This document shows positions 25,943 through 35,248 of a stretch of 64,000 nucleotides of DNA, piece after piece (the stretch's first letter is position 1; every line of letters begins with the position of its first letter). The notes under the pieces were generated by a model. That model did no database searches, was not told the DNA's origin, and saw only the letters and a program-made list of their open reading frames with translations. Made by a program: the position numbers and the translations under genes. The stretch is taken from NCBI GenBank assembly GCA_021771035.1, contig JAETPU010000005.1, forward strand, positions 124,001-188,000, read 5' to 3'. The DNA is from Marvinbryantia formatexigens. Lineage in GTDB: Bacteria; Bacillota; Clostridia; Oscillospirales; Ruminococcaceae.

Positions 25943-27493
25943 TTAGGTTCCGGGCGCCTCCTCCAGGATGGACCGGAGATAGCGCGGGAAGTTGATCCCC
26001 TGCAGGCGCAGGAGCCCCAGATAGCTCAGCAGGGCGCACACGATGGCGCTGATGAGGCAAAGAGAGCCGGTAATGGAGTTGGACAGCAGGAAATAGTACA
26101 CAAAGCGGCAGAATAGAGAGGCGATGACAGCGGAAAAATAGGGAGTGAAAAACCAGTTCCGCCAGCGGATTTTAAATTTGACCGCCCGTTTGACGAAGCA
26201 GACGTTCATCAGGCACCCCGCGATGGAGCTAATCAGGCAGGCCAGCACATAGCCGAACAGCCTCAGGCGCGGGTTGGACACTGTGAAATAGGTGACGCCC
26301 AGTTCCACAATCCCTGAGAGAATCACCGAGGCGCAGGCGTGCTTTTGCATCTGAATCCCGTTGAGGATGCTCCCGGTGACGATTTGATAGAATAAGAAAA
26401 TCGTGGAGAGAGCCAGCGGCAGGATGTACTGGGAGGCCTGGGCTTCGCCATACAGCGCCTGGCAAAGCGGTTCCCGCAGGGGAATGAGGATTGCCATACA
26501 GGGCGCGGCGATAAGCCCGGTGACGTGCAGGGCCTTGGAGGCCTTGCGGCGGATGTCCGAATCCCGGTGCAGGGCCACATTTTCGGAAAATTTCGGGATA
26601 AGAACCATAGTCAGGGGATTTAAAAATGCCGACGGCAGCATCAGCAGAGGAAAGGTCATGCCGAACATGATGCCGAAGGCGGACATAGCCTGGGAGGCGT
26701 CCACTCCGGAGAGGATGAGCCGCTGGGGAATGAGCAGGGTGGTGGCGGAGGCAATGATGTTGTTGAGCACGCCGGAGGCTGCAACCGGAAAGGCGATGGC
26801 TGCAATTTCCTTCCAGTAGGATTTTACCTTCGGACCGCCCTGTCCGTGCCGGCGCCCTACATTGCGACGGTACAGAATGCTCAGGGCACTGGAACTGAAG
26901 ATTTCCCCTACAATCATCCCGCAGACAATCAGGGCCGCGGCCTGGGTGGGGGAACCGTTTGCAAAGAAGAGCAGAAGCCCCAGTACGGCGATAATGCGTA
27001 CGATATGCTCCAAAAGCTCGGAGAAAATGGGCTCAAAGACAGATTTGATCCCATAAAAGCAGTTTTTATAGATGTTTTCAAAGCCGGTTAAAAATAAGCA
27101 GGGCAAAAGCAGCAGCAGGGCGGGGGCGCACTGGGGCGTGGAGCAAAGCCAGGAGGAGATGGGGGCAGCCCCCAGGGCAAAGGGGATGCAGGTGAGCGCA
27201 AAGGCAATCAGAAAGAACCCGATCCCGGTGCGCACCAGCTTTTTGACGCCGGTATAATCTCCAAAGGCGCGGCGCTGGGCGCTGATAGAGGAAACCGCCA
27301 CCGTGACGCCGGACAGGGTGAGGGACTGAATGACGGAATACACCGGCATCACCAGCTGATAGACGCCCACCGCCTCGGCGCCTGCGCAGCGGGAAAGGCC
27401 AATCCGGTAGATGAAACCTAAAATCTGGAGCGCAACGGAGGATAAGGTCAGCAGGCAGGTGTGATAAAAAATGGTGGTGCGGCGCAGTCTCAT
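25943..27493 (-). CDS. SpoVB/MurJ-like polysaccharide flippase
   Basis: A 516-residue MOP-superfamily protein with 14 predicted helices, close in plan to stage V sporulation protein B, which takes part in spore cortex synthesis; MurJ-type lipid II flippases are relatives. It opens MRLRRTTIFYHTCLLTLSS with the first helix ILGFIYRIGLSRCAGAEAVGVYQLVMP, the usual SpoVB signature. The ATG at 27493 has AGGA 12 bases upstream; the open frame continues further with a non-family polar stretch. Whether it is the sporulation SpoVB or a vegetative paralogue cannot be decided. Confidence 0.88.
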   Translation of the reverse strand: MRLRRTTIFYHTCLLTLSSVALQILGFIYRIGLSRCAGAEAVGVYQLVMPVYSVIQSLTLSGVTVAVSSISAQRRAFGDYTGVKKLVRTGIGFFLIAFALTCIPFALGAAPISSWLCSTPQCAPALLLLLPCLFLTGFENIYKNCFYGIKSVFEPIFSELLEHIVRIIAVLGLLLFFANGSPTQAAALIVCGMIVGEIFSSSALSILYRRNVGRRHGQGGPKVKSYWKEIAAIAFPVAASGVLNNIIASATTLLIPQRLILSGVDASQAMSAFGIMFGMTFPLLMLPSAFLNPLTMVLIPKFSENVALHRDSDIRRKASKALHVTGLIAAPCMAILIPLREPLCQALYGEAQASQYILPLALSTIFLFYQIVTGSILNGIQMQKHACASVILSGIVELGVTYFTVSNPRLRLFGYVLACLISSIAGCLMNVCFVKRAVKFKIRWRNWFFTPYFSAVIASLFCRFVYYFLLSNSITGSLCLISAIVCALLSYLGLLRLQGINFPRYLRSILEEAPGT

Positions 27494-27901
27494 AAAATCA
27501 GTCCGTCCTTTCCTCCCTGTTTTTGCCGTAGTCTCCCCGGGCCTGTGCCAATTCCCCATGGCCGGGAATGCCGGCGCCCAAAAGGGCCTCTTTCCAAGCC
27601 TATGAGGCCAGGGGAAAGTTTAGTCCTGGCTTTTTTGCATTCCGCGGCAAAGCAAAGCCCGAAAGGACAGGCGCAAGGCGGGAAAAAAGTGGGGAAACAA
27701 CGGGATAAATTGAGTTTTTGGTGCTTTTTTACCCCAAACTCCACCCTGTGCTTCGTTTACACTGGACGTGAAAGAGGATATAATAGGACTGGATAAACTG
27801 TAAGTGTGGACAGCCAAAATGGGACAGGCAGGATTTTTCCTGAACCCCGGGGACGGCGGGTCCAATCCGGCCAAGGCGCCGATTCAGGAGGGAATACTGC
27901 C
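27494..27901. other. Gap upstream of thyX
   Basis: Holds the thyX promoter at 27756-27784 and its leader. Nothing else recognised; the 27600-27720 stretch is A/G-rich. Confidence 0.5.
27756..27784 (+). promoter_or_regulatory. Promoter of the thyX-tmk region
   Basis: TTTACA (27756-27761), 17-base spacer, TATAAT (27779-27784), about 110 bases before thyX. Confidence 0.7.
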
Positions 27902-29212
27902 ATGAAACTATTTAACTGGGAGCAGACAGGCCTTGAGCGGGTGGAGCAGCTGCTTAAAACCGGTTCTCCGGATATGGAAGAGCTGCGGGAACTGCTCAGC
28001 TGCTGCAATGTGGCTTTTGTGCTGGAGGGGATCAACCGCCTGCAGAGCACACTGCTGTGTGAACTGAAATTTTCCTATGTGCAGCAGAGCCAGCGCTATG
28101 TGGCTGCCGGCGCCGCGGATTTGGAGCTTTCGTTTCTCAAACAGGCGGATCAGCTCCGGGTGCGCCAGGCGGTGGAGAAGCTGTACCGGCTATACGAGGC
28201 AATGTCCGAAAAAAAGCCGGACGCCCCCAAGGGAAGGCCCCGCCCCCAGGACTACCGGTATGGGATCCCCATCGAGGACGCCCGGTATCTCCTGCCGCTG
28301 TCAGCTAAAACCAATTTGAGCGTTGCCATGGAGGGCTCGGGGCTCATCCCTTTGTTTTCCAGGCTTCTGGGGGCGCAGTATAGCGGCATCTGGGAGGAAC
28401 TGAAAACCCAGCTTTTGGAGCATCTTCCCCGGCGGCTGGGCGAACTGCTCTTAACGGTTCCCCCTGAGAGGCCAAGCGGCTTGGTTTCAGAATTTTACCG
28501 GCCCTTGTTGGATCAGGTGACACAGGATAACCGCATTGCCTATCTGGATGGTTTTTCCGATTTGGAACAGCGGGTGGCCCTGGGGGCCCTCACCAGCACC
28601 CAGCAGCGTACCCCCTCCCAGGTGCTGGCTGATTGGGGGGACGAAGCCCCGCAGAAGGCCCGGGGGGTCATCCGCCGGGTGATGGGCTATGGGCACACCA
28701 GTATTGCGGAGCAGGCGCGCACCACCTTTGGGATGATGTGCAGCCTGGTGACATATCATCAGCAGATCCGCCACCGGCTGCCGCAGCTGCACCGGGAGGA
28801 GCTCAGTGAGCTTATCACCCGGCCCAGGGAGTTCCTGGTCCCGCCCACGGTGGAGGCCTCCCCCTTCCTGGAGGAGTACCGCCGGACAGTTGTGCAGGTG
28901 CGGCAGCTGCGGGAAGAGCTCTATGCGGAGTATGGCTTCCCTGTACTGGTGCTCCTGCTCAACTGCGATCAGATCCGCCTGGTACTCTCAGCCAATGCCA
29001 GAATGGACTGCGATATGCTCTCCCAGCGCATCTGCCGTACCGCCCAGTGGGAAATTCGGCAGCTCAGCGAACAAAAATATCAGGCGCTGCATCGGTTTTC
29101 CCAGCAGCTGTACCGGAATGCGCTGCCCTCCTGTATCTACGGCGCCTGCAAGGAGGGAGCCATGAGCTGCGGACAGATGGAACTGATGCGCAAGCAGTAC
29201 CGGGAGGAATAG
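27902..29212 (+). CDS. thyX: Two-domain ThyX-like FAD-dependent thymidylate synthase
   Basis: A 436-residue protein with two ThyX-like halves; single-domain ThyX is about 220-250 residues. ThyX makes dTMP from dUMP using FAD and methylene-THF. The first half has KFSYVQQSQRYV (about 56-67) and IPIEDARYLLPLSAKTNL but lacks the RHR of the signature RHRxxSxNExSxRY. The second half has GYGHTSIAEQ (about 262-271), IRHRLPQLHREEL (290-301) and a NARMDCDMLSQRICRTAQWE block, with the RHR present and the Ser/Glu/Arg-Tyr part changed. The halves may make composite active sites. The start follows AGGAGGG. tmk lies downstream. Confidence 0.85.
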   Translation: MKLFNWEQTGLERVEQLLKTGSPDMEELRELLSCCNVAFVLEGINRLQSTLLCELKFSYVQQSQRYVAAGAADLELSFLKQADQLRVRQAVEKLYRLYEAMSEKKPDAPKGRPRPQDYRYGIPIEDARYLLPLSAKTNLSVAMEGSGLIPLFSRLLGAQYSGIWEELKTQLLEHLPRRLGELLLTVPPERPSGLVSEFYRPLLDQVTQDNRIAYLDGFSDLEQRVALGALTSTQQRTPSQVLADWGDEAPQKARGVIRRVMGYGHTSIAEQARTTFGMMCSLVTYHQQIRHRLPQLHREELSELITRPREFLVPPTVEASPFLEEYRRTVVQVRQLREELYAEYGFPVLVLLLNCDQIRLVLSANARMDCDMLSQRICRTAQWEIRQLSEQKYQALHRFSQQLYRNALPSCIYGACKEGAMSCGQMELMRKQYREE

Positions 29213-29448
29213 GCGCTGAGCGGTGTGAATTCCCCATGGATGCGGTCGTACAACCGATGCCAGTAGCAGGTTTTCGGGAATTGGGCGGTTCGAAACGGGC
29301 GGCCCGACTGCGGTTTAAAAGTTTAGGCTTCCGGCAGCTGGGACAGCCGGGAAAAATAGCCGCGCAGCGCTGCTTAGGAAGGGCTTTGCGAAGGCGGCCC
29401 TTGGCTGAAAACACGGAAGTAAAATTAAGGAAAAGGGAGGCGCTGCCC

Positions 29449-30129
29449 ATGGCGCTGATTGTAATAGACGGTTTGGACGGAAGCGGAAAAACCACGCAGT
29501 TTGACCTGTTGGAGGGGCGGCTGCGGGAACGCGGGATTGCCCCGAGAAAAATCAGTTTTCCAGATTATGACCATCCCTCCTCCGCGCTGATAAAGATGTA
29601 TCTGGCGGGGGATTTCGGCGAAAAGCCGTCGGATGTAAACGCCTATGCGGCGTCCAGCTTTTATGCGGTGGACCGCTATGCCAGCTTTAAAAAATTCTGG
29701 GAGCGGGATTACCGGGAGGGGGTTCCCATTATAGCGGCGCGCTATACCACCTCCAACGCCATCCATCAGATGGTCAAATTGAACCGGGAGGACTGGGAGG
29801 GCTATCTGCGCTGGCTGTACGACTACGAGTTCGGGAAATTGGGCCTGCCGTGCCCGGACGCGGTTTTGTTTTTGGATATGCCGCCCCAGGTATCCCAAAA
29901 GCTTCTCAGCAGGCGCTACCAGGGCGATGAAGAAAAAAAGGACATCCACGAGCGCAACGTGCCCTATCTGCTGCAATGCCGCCAGGCGGCGCTCTTTGCG
30001 TCGGAATGCCTGGGATGGAAGGTGATTCCCTGCTGTTCCCGGGATGGGGAGGTATATTCCGTGGAGAAAATTTCGGATGCCGTCCTGGAAACTGTACTAG
30101 AGATACTGGGAACCTCCCATACTAAATAG
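29449..30129 (+). CDS. tmk: Thymidylate kinase
   Basis: A 226-residue dTMP kinase. P-loop is IDGLDGSGKTTQ at the N-terminus; the LID-like RRYQGDEEKKDIHE and the DR(Y/H) motif as VDRYASF are present. It phosphorylates dTMP to dTDP. The gene follows thyX by 236 bases on the same strand, joining two steps of dTTP synthesis. The start at 29449 has AAGGGAGG nine bases upstream; the frame is open further up only because it runs over the thyX end. Confidence 0.92.
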   Translation: MALIVIDGLDGSGKTTQFDLLEGRLRERGIAPRKISFPDYDHPSSALIKMYLAGDFGEKPSDVNAYAASSFYAVDRYASFKKFWERDYREGVPIIAARYTTSNAIHQMVKLNREDWEGYLRWLYDYEFGKLGLPCPDAVLFLDMPPQVSQKLLSRRYQGDEEKKDIHERNVPYLLQCRQAALFASECLGWKVIPCCSRDGEVYSVEKISDAVLETVLEILGTSHTK

Positions 30130-30266
30130 GCCGCCGTATGGCGCGCTCATGGGGACTATGGGGCTGCGCCGTGCTTGATAAAGCTTAAAACAATGAAATT
30201 CGCTTTCCTTATCATGAGGGAGCGTGCACACCGACAAGGATTGTCAAAGAAAGGACAGGGAGAATC

Positions 30267-31160
30267 ATGCTGAGTTTTCAGCAGCTGCAGCTGGAGGACC
30301 GAGCGAAGCTGGAGCCGTATTTTGCGGTTTCCGGCTTTCGGGGAAATATCTATTGTTTTGGAATCAACTATATTTGGAGAGGATCACTGAAGCCGGCCTG
30401 GGCCCTATGCGGGGGATACCTCATCCTGCGCTTTGGGGAGAAGGGGCACTATTCCTTTGCCTATCCGGCCGGCCAGGGCCCCATAAAACCTGTCCTGGAT
30501 GAACTGATTGCCTACGCAAAACAGGAGAACATTGTGTTGCGCATGGGGCTGGAGGCTCCGGCGGTACCGGTGCTGAGGGAGCTTTATGGAGAGGCCTTCC
30601 GCATCACGGAGGACCGGGATAATTTTGACTATATCTATGAGCAGGAGAAGCTGGCCAAGCTGCCGGGAAAAAAATACCACTCCAAACGCAACCATGTACG
30701 CCGGTTTGAAAACGCCGGAGGAACCTATGAACCCATTGACGCCTCCAACTTGGAGGAATGCCGCCAGATGAGCCGGGAGTGGTGCAAGCTGTACGGCTGC
30801 AAGGAAAACGCCTCCCTGATGGAGGAAACCTGCGCGGTGGAGCAATGCTTCCAGCACTTCTTCGATCTGGGGCTCAGCGGGGGCGCCCTGCGGCTGGATG
30901 GTAAAATTGCGGCCTTTTGTATGGGAGAGCCCATGCGGGAGGATGAGTTTATCGTCCATGTGGAGAAGGCCTACCATGAGGTGGAGGGGGCCTACTCCGC
31001 CATCAATCAGAAGTTTGCCGAAAACGGCTGCGCGGGATATTTTTATATCAACCGGGAGGACGACGCGGGCGACGAGGGGCTTCGCAAGGCCAAGCTCTCC
31101 TATAAGCCGGAACTGCTCCTGGAAAAATTCCGGGCTGTCTGGGTGGGGGAAACCCGATGA
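30267..31160 (+). CDS. DUF2156-domain protein (phosphatidylglycerol lysyltransferase-like)
   Basis: A 297-residue protein of the DUF2156 family, with two linked GNAT-like folds as in the catalytic half of MprF lysyl-phosphatidylglycerol synthases. Family marks are PGKKYHSKRNHVRRFENAGG and the C-terminal GAYSAINQKFAENGCAGYFYINREDDAGDEGLRKAKLSY in pieces. It lacks the membrane flippase half of MprF, so it may aminoacylate another acceptor; unknown. The stop overlaps the next start by four bases (ATGA), coupling it to a GNAT gene. Confidence 0.82.
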   Translation: MLSFQQLQLEDRAKLEPYFAVSGFRGNIYCFGINYIWRGSLKPAWALCGGYLILRFGEKGHYSFAYPAGQGPIKPVLDELIAYAKQENIVLRMGLEAPAVPVLRELYGEAFRITEDRDNFDYIYEQEKLAKLPGKKYHSKRNHVRRFENAGGTYEPIDASNLEECRQMSREWCKLYGCKENASLMEETCAVEQCFQHFFDLGLSGGALRLDGKIAAFCMGEPMREDEFIVHVEKAYHEVEGAYSAINQKFAENGCAGYFYINREDDAGDEGLRKAKLSYKPELLLEKFRAVWVGETR

Positions 31161-32008
31161 CGCCGCAGCCCCGCTTTGCCTGCTGGGAGGATGTCCCGGC
31201 CCTGAAAAGCCTGTGGCAGGAGGCCTTTGGGGATTCTCAGGACTATGTGGATTTCTATTTTTCCAACCGGTTCCAGCCGCAGGAAACCCTGGTCCTGGGC
31301 CAGCCGGCGGACGCTATGCTCACGCTGCTGCCCGCCGGGTGGGCGGCAGGCGGGGAGGAAATGCCGGTTCGGTATGTCTATGCGGTGGCCACCAGGCGCA
31401 GTGCCCGCTCCAAGGGCTTGAGCACCCTTCTGATGCGCGCTGCCGATGACTGGATGAAGCGCTGCGGTGTCGAGGCCGCCTTTTTGGTTCCGGCGCAGAA
31501 AAGCCTGTTCGGGTTCTATGCCCGGCAGGGCTTTAGGCGGTCGGTCCTAATGTTGGATACCCTCAGGTTGCCCAAAAGCGGGAAATCCGGCGGGAATGTA
31601 CTGCTTACGCCCTGTTCCCTTGAGGACTTCTGCCGGCTGCGCCGGGAGTTTTTCTCCGGAATCCCTCATGTTTCCTGGGATTCAAAGGCCCTGGAATATG
31701 CCTACCGGGAAATTTTAGAGACAGGCGGAAGAATTTTAAAAGTTTCCTCACCATTTGAATGCGGTTATGTGGTATGCTCAGAATATTCGCAGGAACACGC
31801 GTGTCCGCAGGCTGTCCTGAAGGAGTGCGCTTTGTCCCGCAGGGGATTGTATGAGGCCGCCGGGGCACTGTATCGGGAACTTGGAGCGGAGGTTCTCCTG
31901 GCCAGGATTCCGGGGGAAAGCCGGGACTACGGGATGGCAAAGGCCTATACGCCCAGGGCGCGCCGGCTGTTGTTTTCGGGCGCCTACCTTGGCTTGGCTC
32001 TGGACTGA
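31157..32008 (+). CDS. GNAT-family acetyltransferase (Eis-like length)
   Basis: A 283-residue GNAT protein. The N-terminal half carries the acetyl-CoA loop VATRRSARSKGLSTLLMRAA and GFYARQGF; the C-terminal half looks like a second, degenerate domain, as in larger GNAT proteins. Substrate unknown. Coupled to the DUF2156 gene by a four-base overlap, so both may act on one pathway. Confidence 0.82.
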   Translation: MTPQPRFACWEDVPALKSLWQEAFGDSQDYVDFYFSNRFQPQETLVLGQPADAMLTLLPAGWAAGGEEMPVRYVYAVATRRSARSKGLSTLLMRAADDWMKRCGVEAAFLVPAQKSLFGFYARQGFRRSVLMLDTLRLPKSGKSGGNVLLTPCSLEDFCRLRREFFSGIPHVSWDSKALEYAYREILETGGRILKVSSPFECGYVVCSEYSQEHACPQAVLKECALSRRGLYEAAGALYRELGAEVLLARIPGESRDYGMAKAYTPRARRLLFSGAYLGLALD

Positions 32009-32140
32009 GGGGTTGGGAGCATCGCTGTCCTGGAAACAGAACCCCAGGGCCTGGAATCAGGCGTGGGATTCGGATAGACCCGGAGTTTAGGAATGAAAAC
32101 CGCTTTAGGGGAATGATAACTGGAAAGGGAGGAATCGGGG

Positions 32141-32686
32141 ATGATCTATGTCTGCCTGGCAGAGGGCTTTGAGGAAATAGAGGCGCTGGCGCCTGTTGAT
32201 ATTCTGCGCCGGGCACAATTTGAGGTGCAGACGGTGGGCGTGACAGGGGAAGTTGTCACAGGAGCCCATGGAATCCGTGTGGCGGCGGATTTGACGGTTC
32301 AGCAGGTTCAGCCGGCATCCGTGGAGATGCTGGTGCTGCCGGGCGGGATGCCGGGAACGAAAAACCTGGAGGCGTCCGGGGAGGTACAGGAGCTTCTGTG
32401 CGCGGCTAGGAGAAGCAATGCCTGGATTGCCGCCATCTGCGCGGCGCCCTCTATTCTAGGGCACGCGGGGCTCCTCAAGGGCAGAAAAGCCACCTGTTTC
32501 CCCGGCTTTGAACCCGAACTCACCGGCGCCCAGGTGACTGGGAACCCGGTGGAGCAGGACGGCCGTCTGATCACTGCAAAAGGGGCCGGGGCAGCGGTGG
32601 CCTTCGGCCTCAAGCTGGTGGAGGTGCTTTCCTCCCCGCAAAAGGCCAGTCAATTGGGGGCGGCGATGCAATGTACAGAGATATAA
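32141..32686 (+). CDS. DJ-1/PfpI-family protein
   Basis: A 181-residue DJ-1-type protein of the YajL/ThiJ group. The conserved acid is in GFEEIEALAPVDILRRA and the reactive cysteine in IAAICAAPSIL, the nucleophile-elbow of the family. Roles reported for relatives include protein deglycation or glyoxalase activity, both debated. AAAGGGAGGAATC provides a ribosome site. It overlaps the following cyclo-ligase gene by 16 bases. Confidence 0.9.
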   Translation: MIYVCLAEGFEEIEALAPVDILRRAQFEVQTVGVTGEVVTGAHGIRVAADLTVQQVQPASVEMLVLPGGMPGTKNLEASGEVQELLCAARRSNAWIAAICAAPSILGHAGLLKGRKATCFPGFEPELTGAQVTGNPVEQDGRLITAKGAGAAVAFGLKLVEVLSSPQKASQLGAAMQCTEI

Positions 32687-33264
32687 GGGAGTATAAAAAG
32701 AACCTGAGGGCTCATTACAAGGAACTCAGGCGCGGCTTTGCCCCGCAGGACAAGCTCCAGCGGGATCGCCGGATTGCCGCCCGGGTGCGGCGGCTGTACC
32801 AATACCGAAACGCCGGCACGGTTCTCTGCTATATGTCCACGCCCATCGAGGTGGACACCCTGGAATTCATCGAGCGCGCCTGGGCGGACGGCAAACGGGT
32901 GGCGGTGCCCCGCTGCATTGAGAACACCCGTCTGATGGATTTTTACTATATCCGCTGTATGCAGGACGTGGCTCCCAGAACCTTCGGGGTTTTGGAGCCC
33001 ATACCGGAGCGCTGCGAGAAGGTGGAGGATTTTTCCGGGAGTATCTGCCTGGTTCCCGGCCTGGCCTTTGACCGCCAGGGCTACCGCCTGGGATATGGAA
33101 AGGGCTATTATGATCGGTTTTTGGACCGGTACCCCTGTCCGAAAATTGGAATTATCTATGGAGAATGCGTTCAGAACCGGCTGATCCACGGGCGGTTCGA
33201 TGTTCCGGTGGACTTGCTTGTGACCCAGGATTATATCCGGCGTACCGACCTGAACAAGTGCTGA
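32671..33264 (+). CDS. 5-formyltetrahydrofolate cyclo-ligase
   Basis: A 197-residue 5-formyl-THF cyclo-ligase (MTHFS family), which uses ATP to turn 5-formyl-THF into 5,10-methenyl-THF. It shows the N-terminal basic helix (KKNLRAHYKELRR), the MSTPIEVDT substrate strand and the C-terminal VPGLAFDRQGYRLGYGKGYYDRFL signature. Its ATG lies within the end of the DJ-1 gene, so the two are cotranslated. Folate recycling here also serves the ThyX reaction a few genes upstream. Confidence 0.95.
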   Translation: MYRDIREYKKNLRAHYKELRRGFAPQDKLQRDRRIAARVRRLYQYRNAGTVLCYMSTPIEVDTLEFIERAWADGKRVAVPRCIENTRLMDFYYIRCMQDVAPRTFGVLEPIPERCEKVEDFSGSICLVPGLAFDRQGYRLGYGKGYYDRFLDRYPCPKIGIIYGECVQNRLIHGRFDVPVDLLVTQDYIRRTDLNKC

Positions 33265-33421
33265 CACCGCTGTACTGCCGGCTAAAGGATAATAGGAGTA
33301 TACTAAGGGAATCCCGCAGTTGGGCTGCGGGGGCCGCGGGCCGTGCTAAGGCTGTGGGAATTGGTTGGCCGCTGGATGCAAAACAGGCGGTGCGGCGCTT
33401 TCCATGGGGGCAACGCACACG

Positions 33422-33453
33422 ACCCCCGCAGAGCCCGGAGGCCCTGCGGGGGT
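33422..33453 (-). terminator. Stem-loop after the Cys-rich peptide gene
   Basis: Perfect 10-base stem ACCCCCGCAG (33422-33431) with CTGCGGGGGT (33444-33453). No T-run on either strand, so termination is plausible but unproven. Confidence 0.45.
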
Positions 33454-33497
33454 AAACAGTAACGTGTGTTTCCCGGTGTTACCGGATTCAGAAGGAA

Positions 33498-33638
33498 CTA
33501 GCAGCCGCAGCCATTGTTGCATCCGCAGTTGTTGTTGCATCCGCAGTTATTGCCACAGAAGCCGCCGTTGCCGCCGCAGCAGAACAGGATCACAATCAGG
33601 ATGATGATCCAAGTGCAGTTGTTACCGCATCCCCACAT
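33498..33638 (-). CDS. 46-residue Cys/Gly/Asn-rich protein with a hydrophobic core
   Basis: Too short for usual gene calls but well supported: ATG at 33638 with a perfect AAAGGAGG box eight bases upstream. The protein starts MWGCGNNCTWIIILIVILFC and ends in CG/CN repeats (NCGCNNNCGCNNGCGC). It has 11 cysteines and a hydrophobic helix at about 10-20, so a membrane or spore-surface role is possible. Similar tiny proteins in Clostridia are annotated as high-cysteine chorion-like proteins, and Bacillus YjcZ-type spore proteins have the same plan. It is convergent with the cyclo-ligase gene and divergent from mltG. Confidence 0.8.
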   Translation of the reverse strand: MWGCGNNCTWIIILIVILFCCGGNGGFCGNNCGCNNNCGCNNGCGC

Positions 33639-33871
33639 ATGTCGTACCTCCTTTCCGGGCCGGGGTCCGTTGGAGTTTGTCGCGTTTCCGCCGGCCTTTG
33701 TTACATACTATGCTGAAATGAAAAAGTGGTTCCGGGCATTTTTTTCGGCGGGTTTGTGTGCGGGAACCTGGGAATTTGGACTTGTGTTCCCGGGGGAAAG
33801 CGTGGTATGATGGAAAAAACATCCTCGTTTACTGTCATAAAACGGGGAGTGGGGGCAAATGGGAGGAAACT

Positions 33872-35044
33872 ATGCAGAATCAGGACGAAAGGAAGCCACA
33901 GGGAAAGGCCCGTTCGGCGAAATCCGCTACAGGGGTTGCCGCTTTGTGGCTGAAATGGAAAAACCGCAAGCCGATGAACCGGGCTCTGGCAACCCTGCTG
34001 TCAGTGGTTGTGCTGCTGGGCATCTCCGCTGTGCTTGCATTCTATATTTTGGCCAGCGCCAACGACTTTCTGGGGTTCAGCCAGGAATCCAAAGAGGTCC
34101 AGATTGTGGTGGAGGAGAGCGATACCCTTTCCACAGTGGTGCATGAGCTCAAGAAAACCGGTGTGGTGACCCAGGGGTTCAACTTTGAGGTATATGCCAA
34201 GCTCAAAAAGCTGGACGAAAAGCTTCAGCCCGGCACCTATACCCTGGATGCCAGGATGAGCTATGATGAACTCATCTATGCGCTGCGTTCCGGCGAGGAG
34301 CGGGATGATATCGTGAAGATTTCCTTCCCCGAGGGGATGAGTGTCCATGAAATTGCCGACGAGCTGGAAGAAAACAATGTATGCTCCGCCAAGGCCTTTT
34401 TGGACGCGGTTCAGAATGACGATCTCTCCGGGTATGACTTTATCCCCCAGGTGGAGGAGGGCTCCCTTCGTTACCTGCGCCTGGAGGGCTATGTGTTCCC
34501 CGACACCTATTACTTCTTTGTCGGGGAAAATCCCTCCGCAGTGCTCAAAAAATTCCTGGACGCCTTCGATAAGCGGGTAACCGATGAGATGCGCCAGCAG
34601 ATAGAGGATATGGGCCTGACTTTGGATGAAGCCATCACCATGGCCTCCATCATCCAGAAGGAGGCTTCGGATGTGCAGGAGATGGCGGACGTGGCGTCTG
34701 TATTCTATAACCGCCTGAACAATTCCTCCAAGTTCCCCAAGCTGCAGTCCGACGTCACCATCAACTATGTGGAAAGCGATATCAAACCCTACCTGGAAAT
34801 TTCCAACCAGGAAATGTATGACGCCTACAACACCTATGAATGCAACGGGCTGCCGGTGGGCCCGGTGTGCAATCCCGGCGTGGACGCCATCAATGCGGTT
34901 TTGTATCCGTCCAGTACGAACTACTACTTCTTTATCAGCGACAAGGATGGAAAATACTACTATGCGTCCACCCTGGCTGAGCATGAGAGAAATATCGACG
35001 AGGCCGGCCTGGAGGGCTCCCACGGAACCAATACCCAAAAGTAA
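33872..35044 (+). CDS. mltG: Endolytic murein transglycosylase
   Basis: A 390-residue MltG (YceG/YrrL family), which cuts nascent glycan strands near the membrane. A basic cytosolic tail precedes one membrane helix (about 41-64, LLSVVVLLGISAVLAFYIL), then a LysM-like subdomain and the catalytic domain with the Glu in ASIIQKEASD and a PYNTY-like YNTYECNGLPVGPVCNPG end. The start at 33872 has a GGGAGG box; the frame is open upstream without family likeness. A U32 gene follows, as in the yrrL-yrrM-yrrN-yrrO region of Bacillus. Confidence 0.94.
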   Translation: MQNQDERKPQGKARSAKSATGVAALWLKWKNRKPMNRALATLLSVVVLLGISAVLAFYILASANDFLGFSQESKEVQIVVEESDTLSTVVHELKKTGVVTQGFNFEVYAKLKKLDEKLQPGTYTLDARMSYDELIYALRSGEERDDIVKISFPEGMSVHEIADELEENNVCSAKAFLDAVQNDDLSGYDFIPQVEEGSLRYLRLEGYVFPDTYYFFVGENPSAVLKKFLDAFDKRVTDEMRQQIEDMGLTLDEAITMASIIQKEASDVQEMADVASVFYNRLNNSSKFPKLQSDVTINYVESDIKPYLEISNQEMYDAYNTYECNGLPVGPVCNPGVDAINAVLYPSSTNYYFFISDKDGKYYYASTLAEHERNIDEAGLEGSHGTNTQK

Positions 35045-35248
35045 CCGCCGCCTTACCTTTATGGCTGCACAGAGCCGCGCTGGGAATTCCGGCGCGGCTC
35101 TGTTGGGTGAAAATCCGATACCGGCACATCGGCAAGGGAAAACGCGGCCTGAGCTGTGCGCCAAAAAGAACCGCGGCACAGCTCGCAATGATGCCGCGCC
35201 GTCTGCCAGACTTTTTTCCAAAACCACATAAGTATGGAGGAATCGAGT

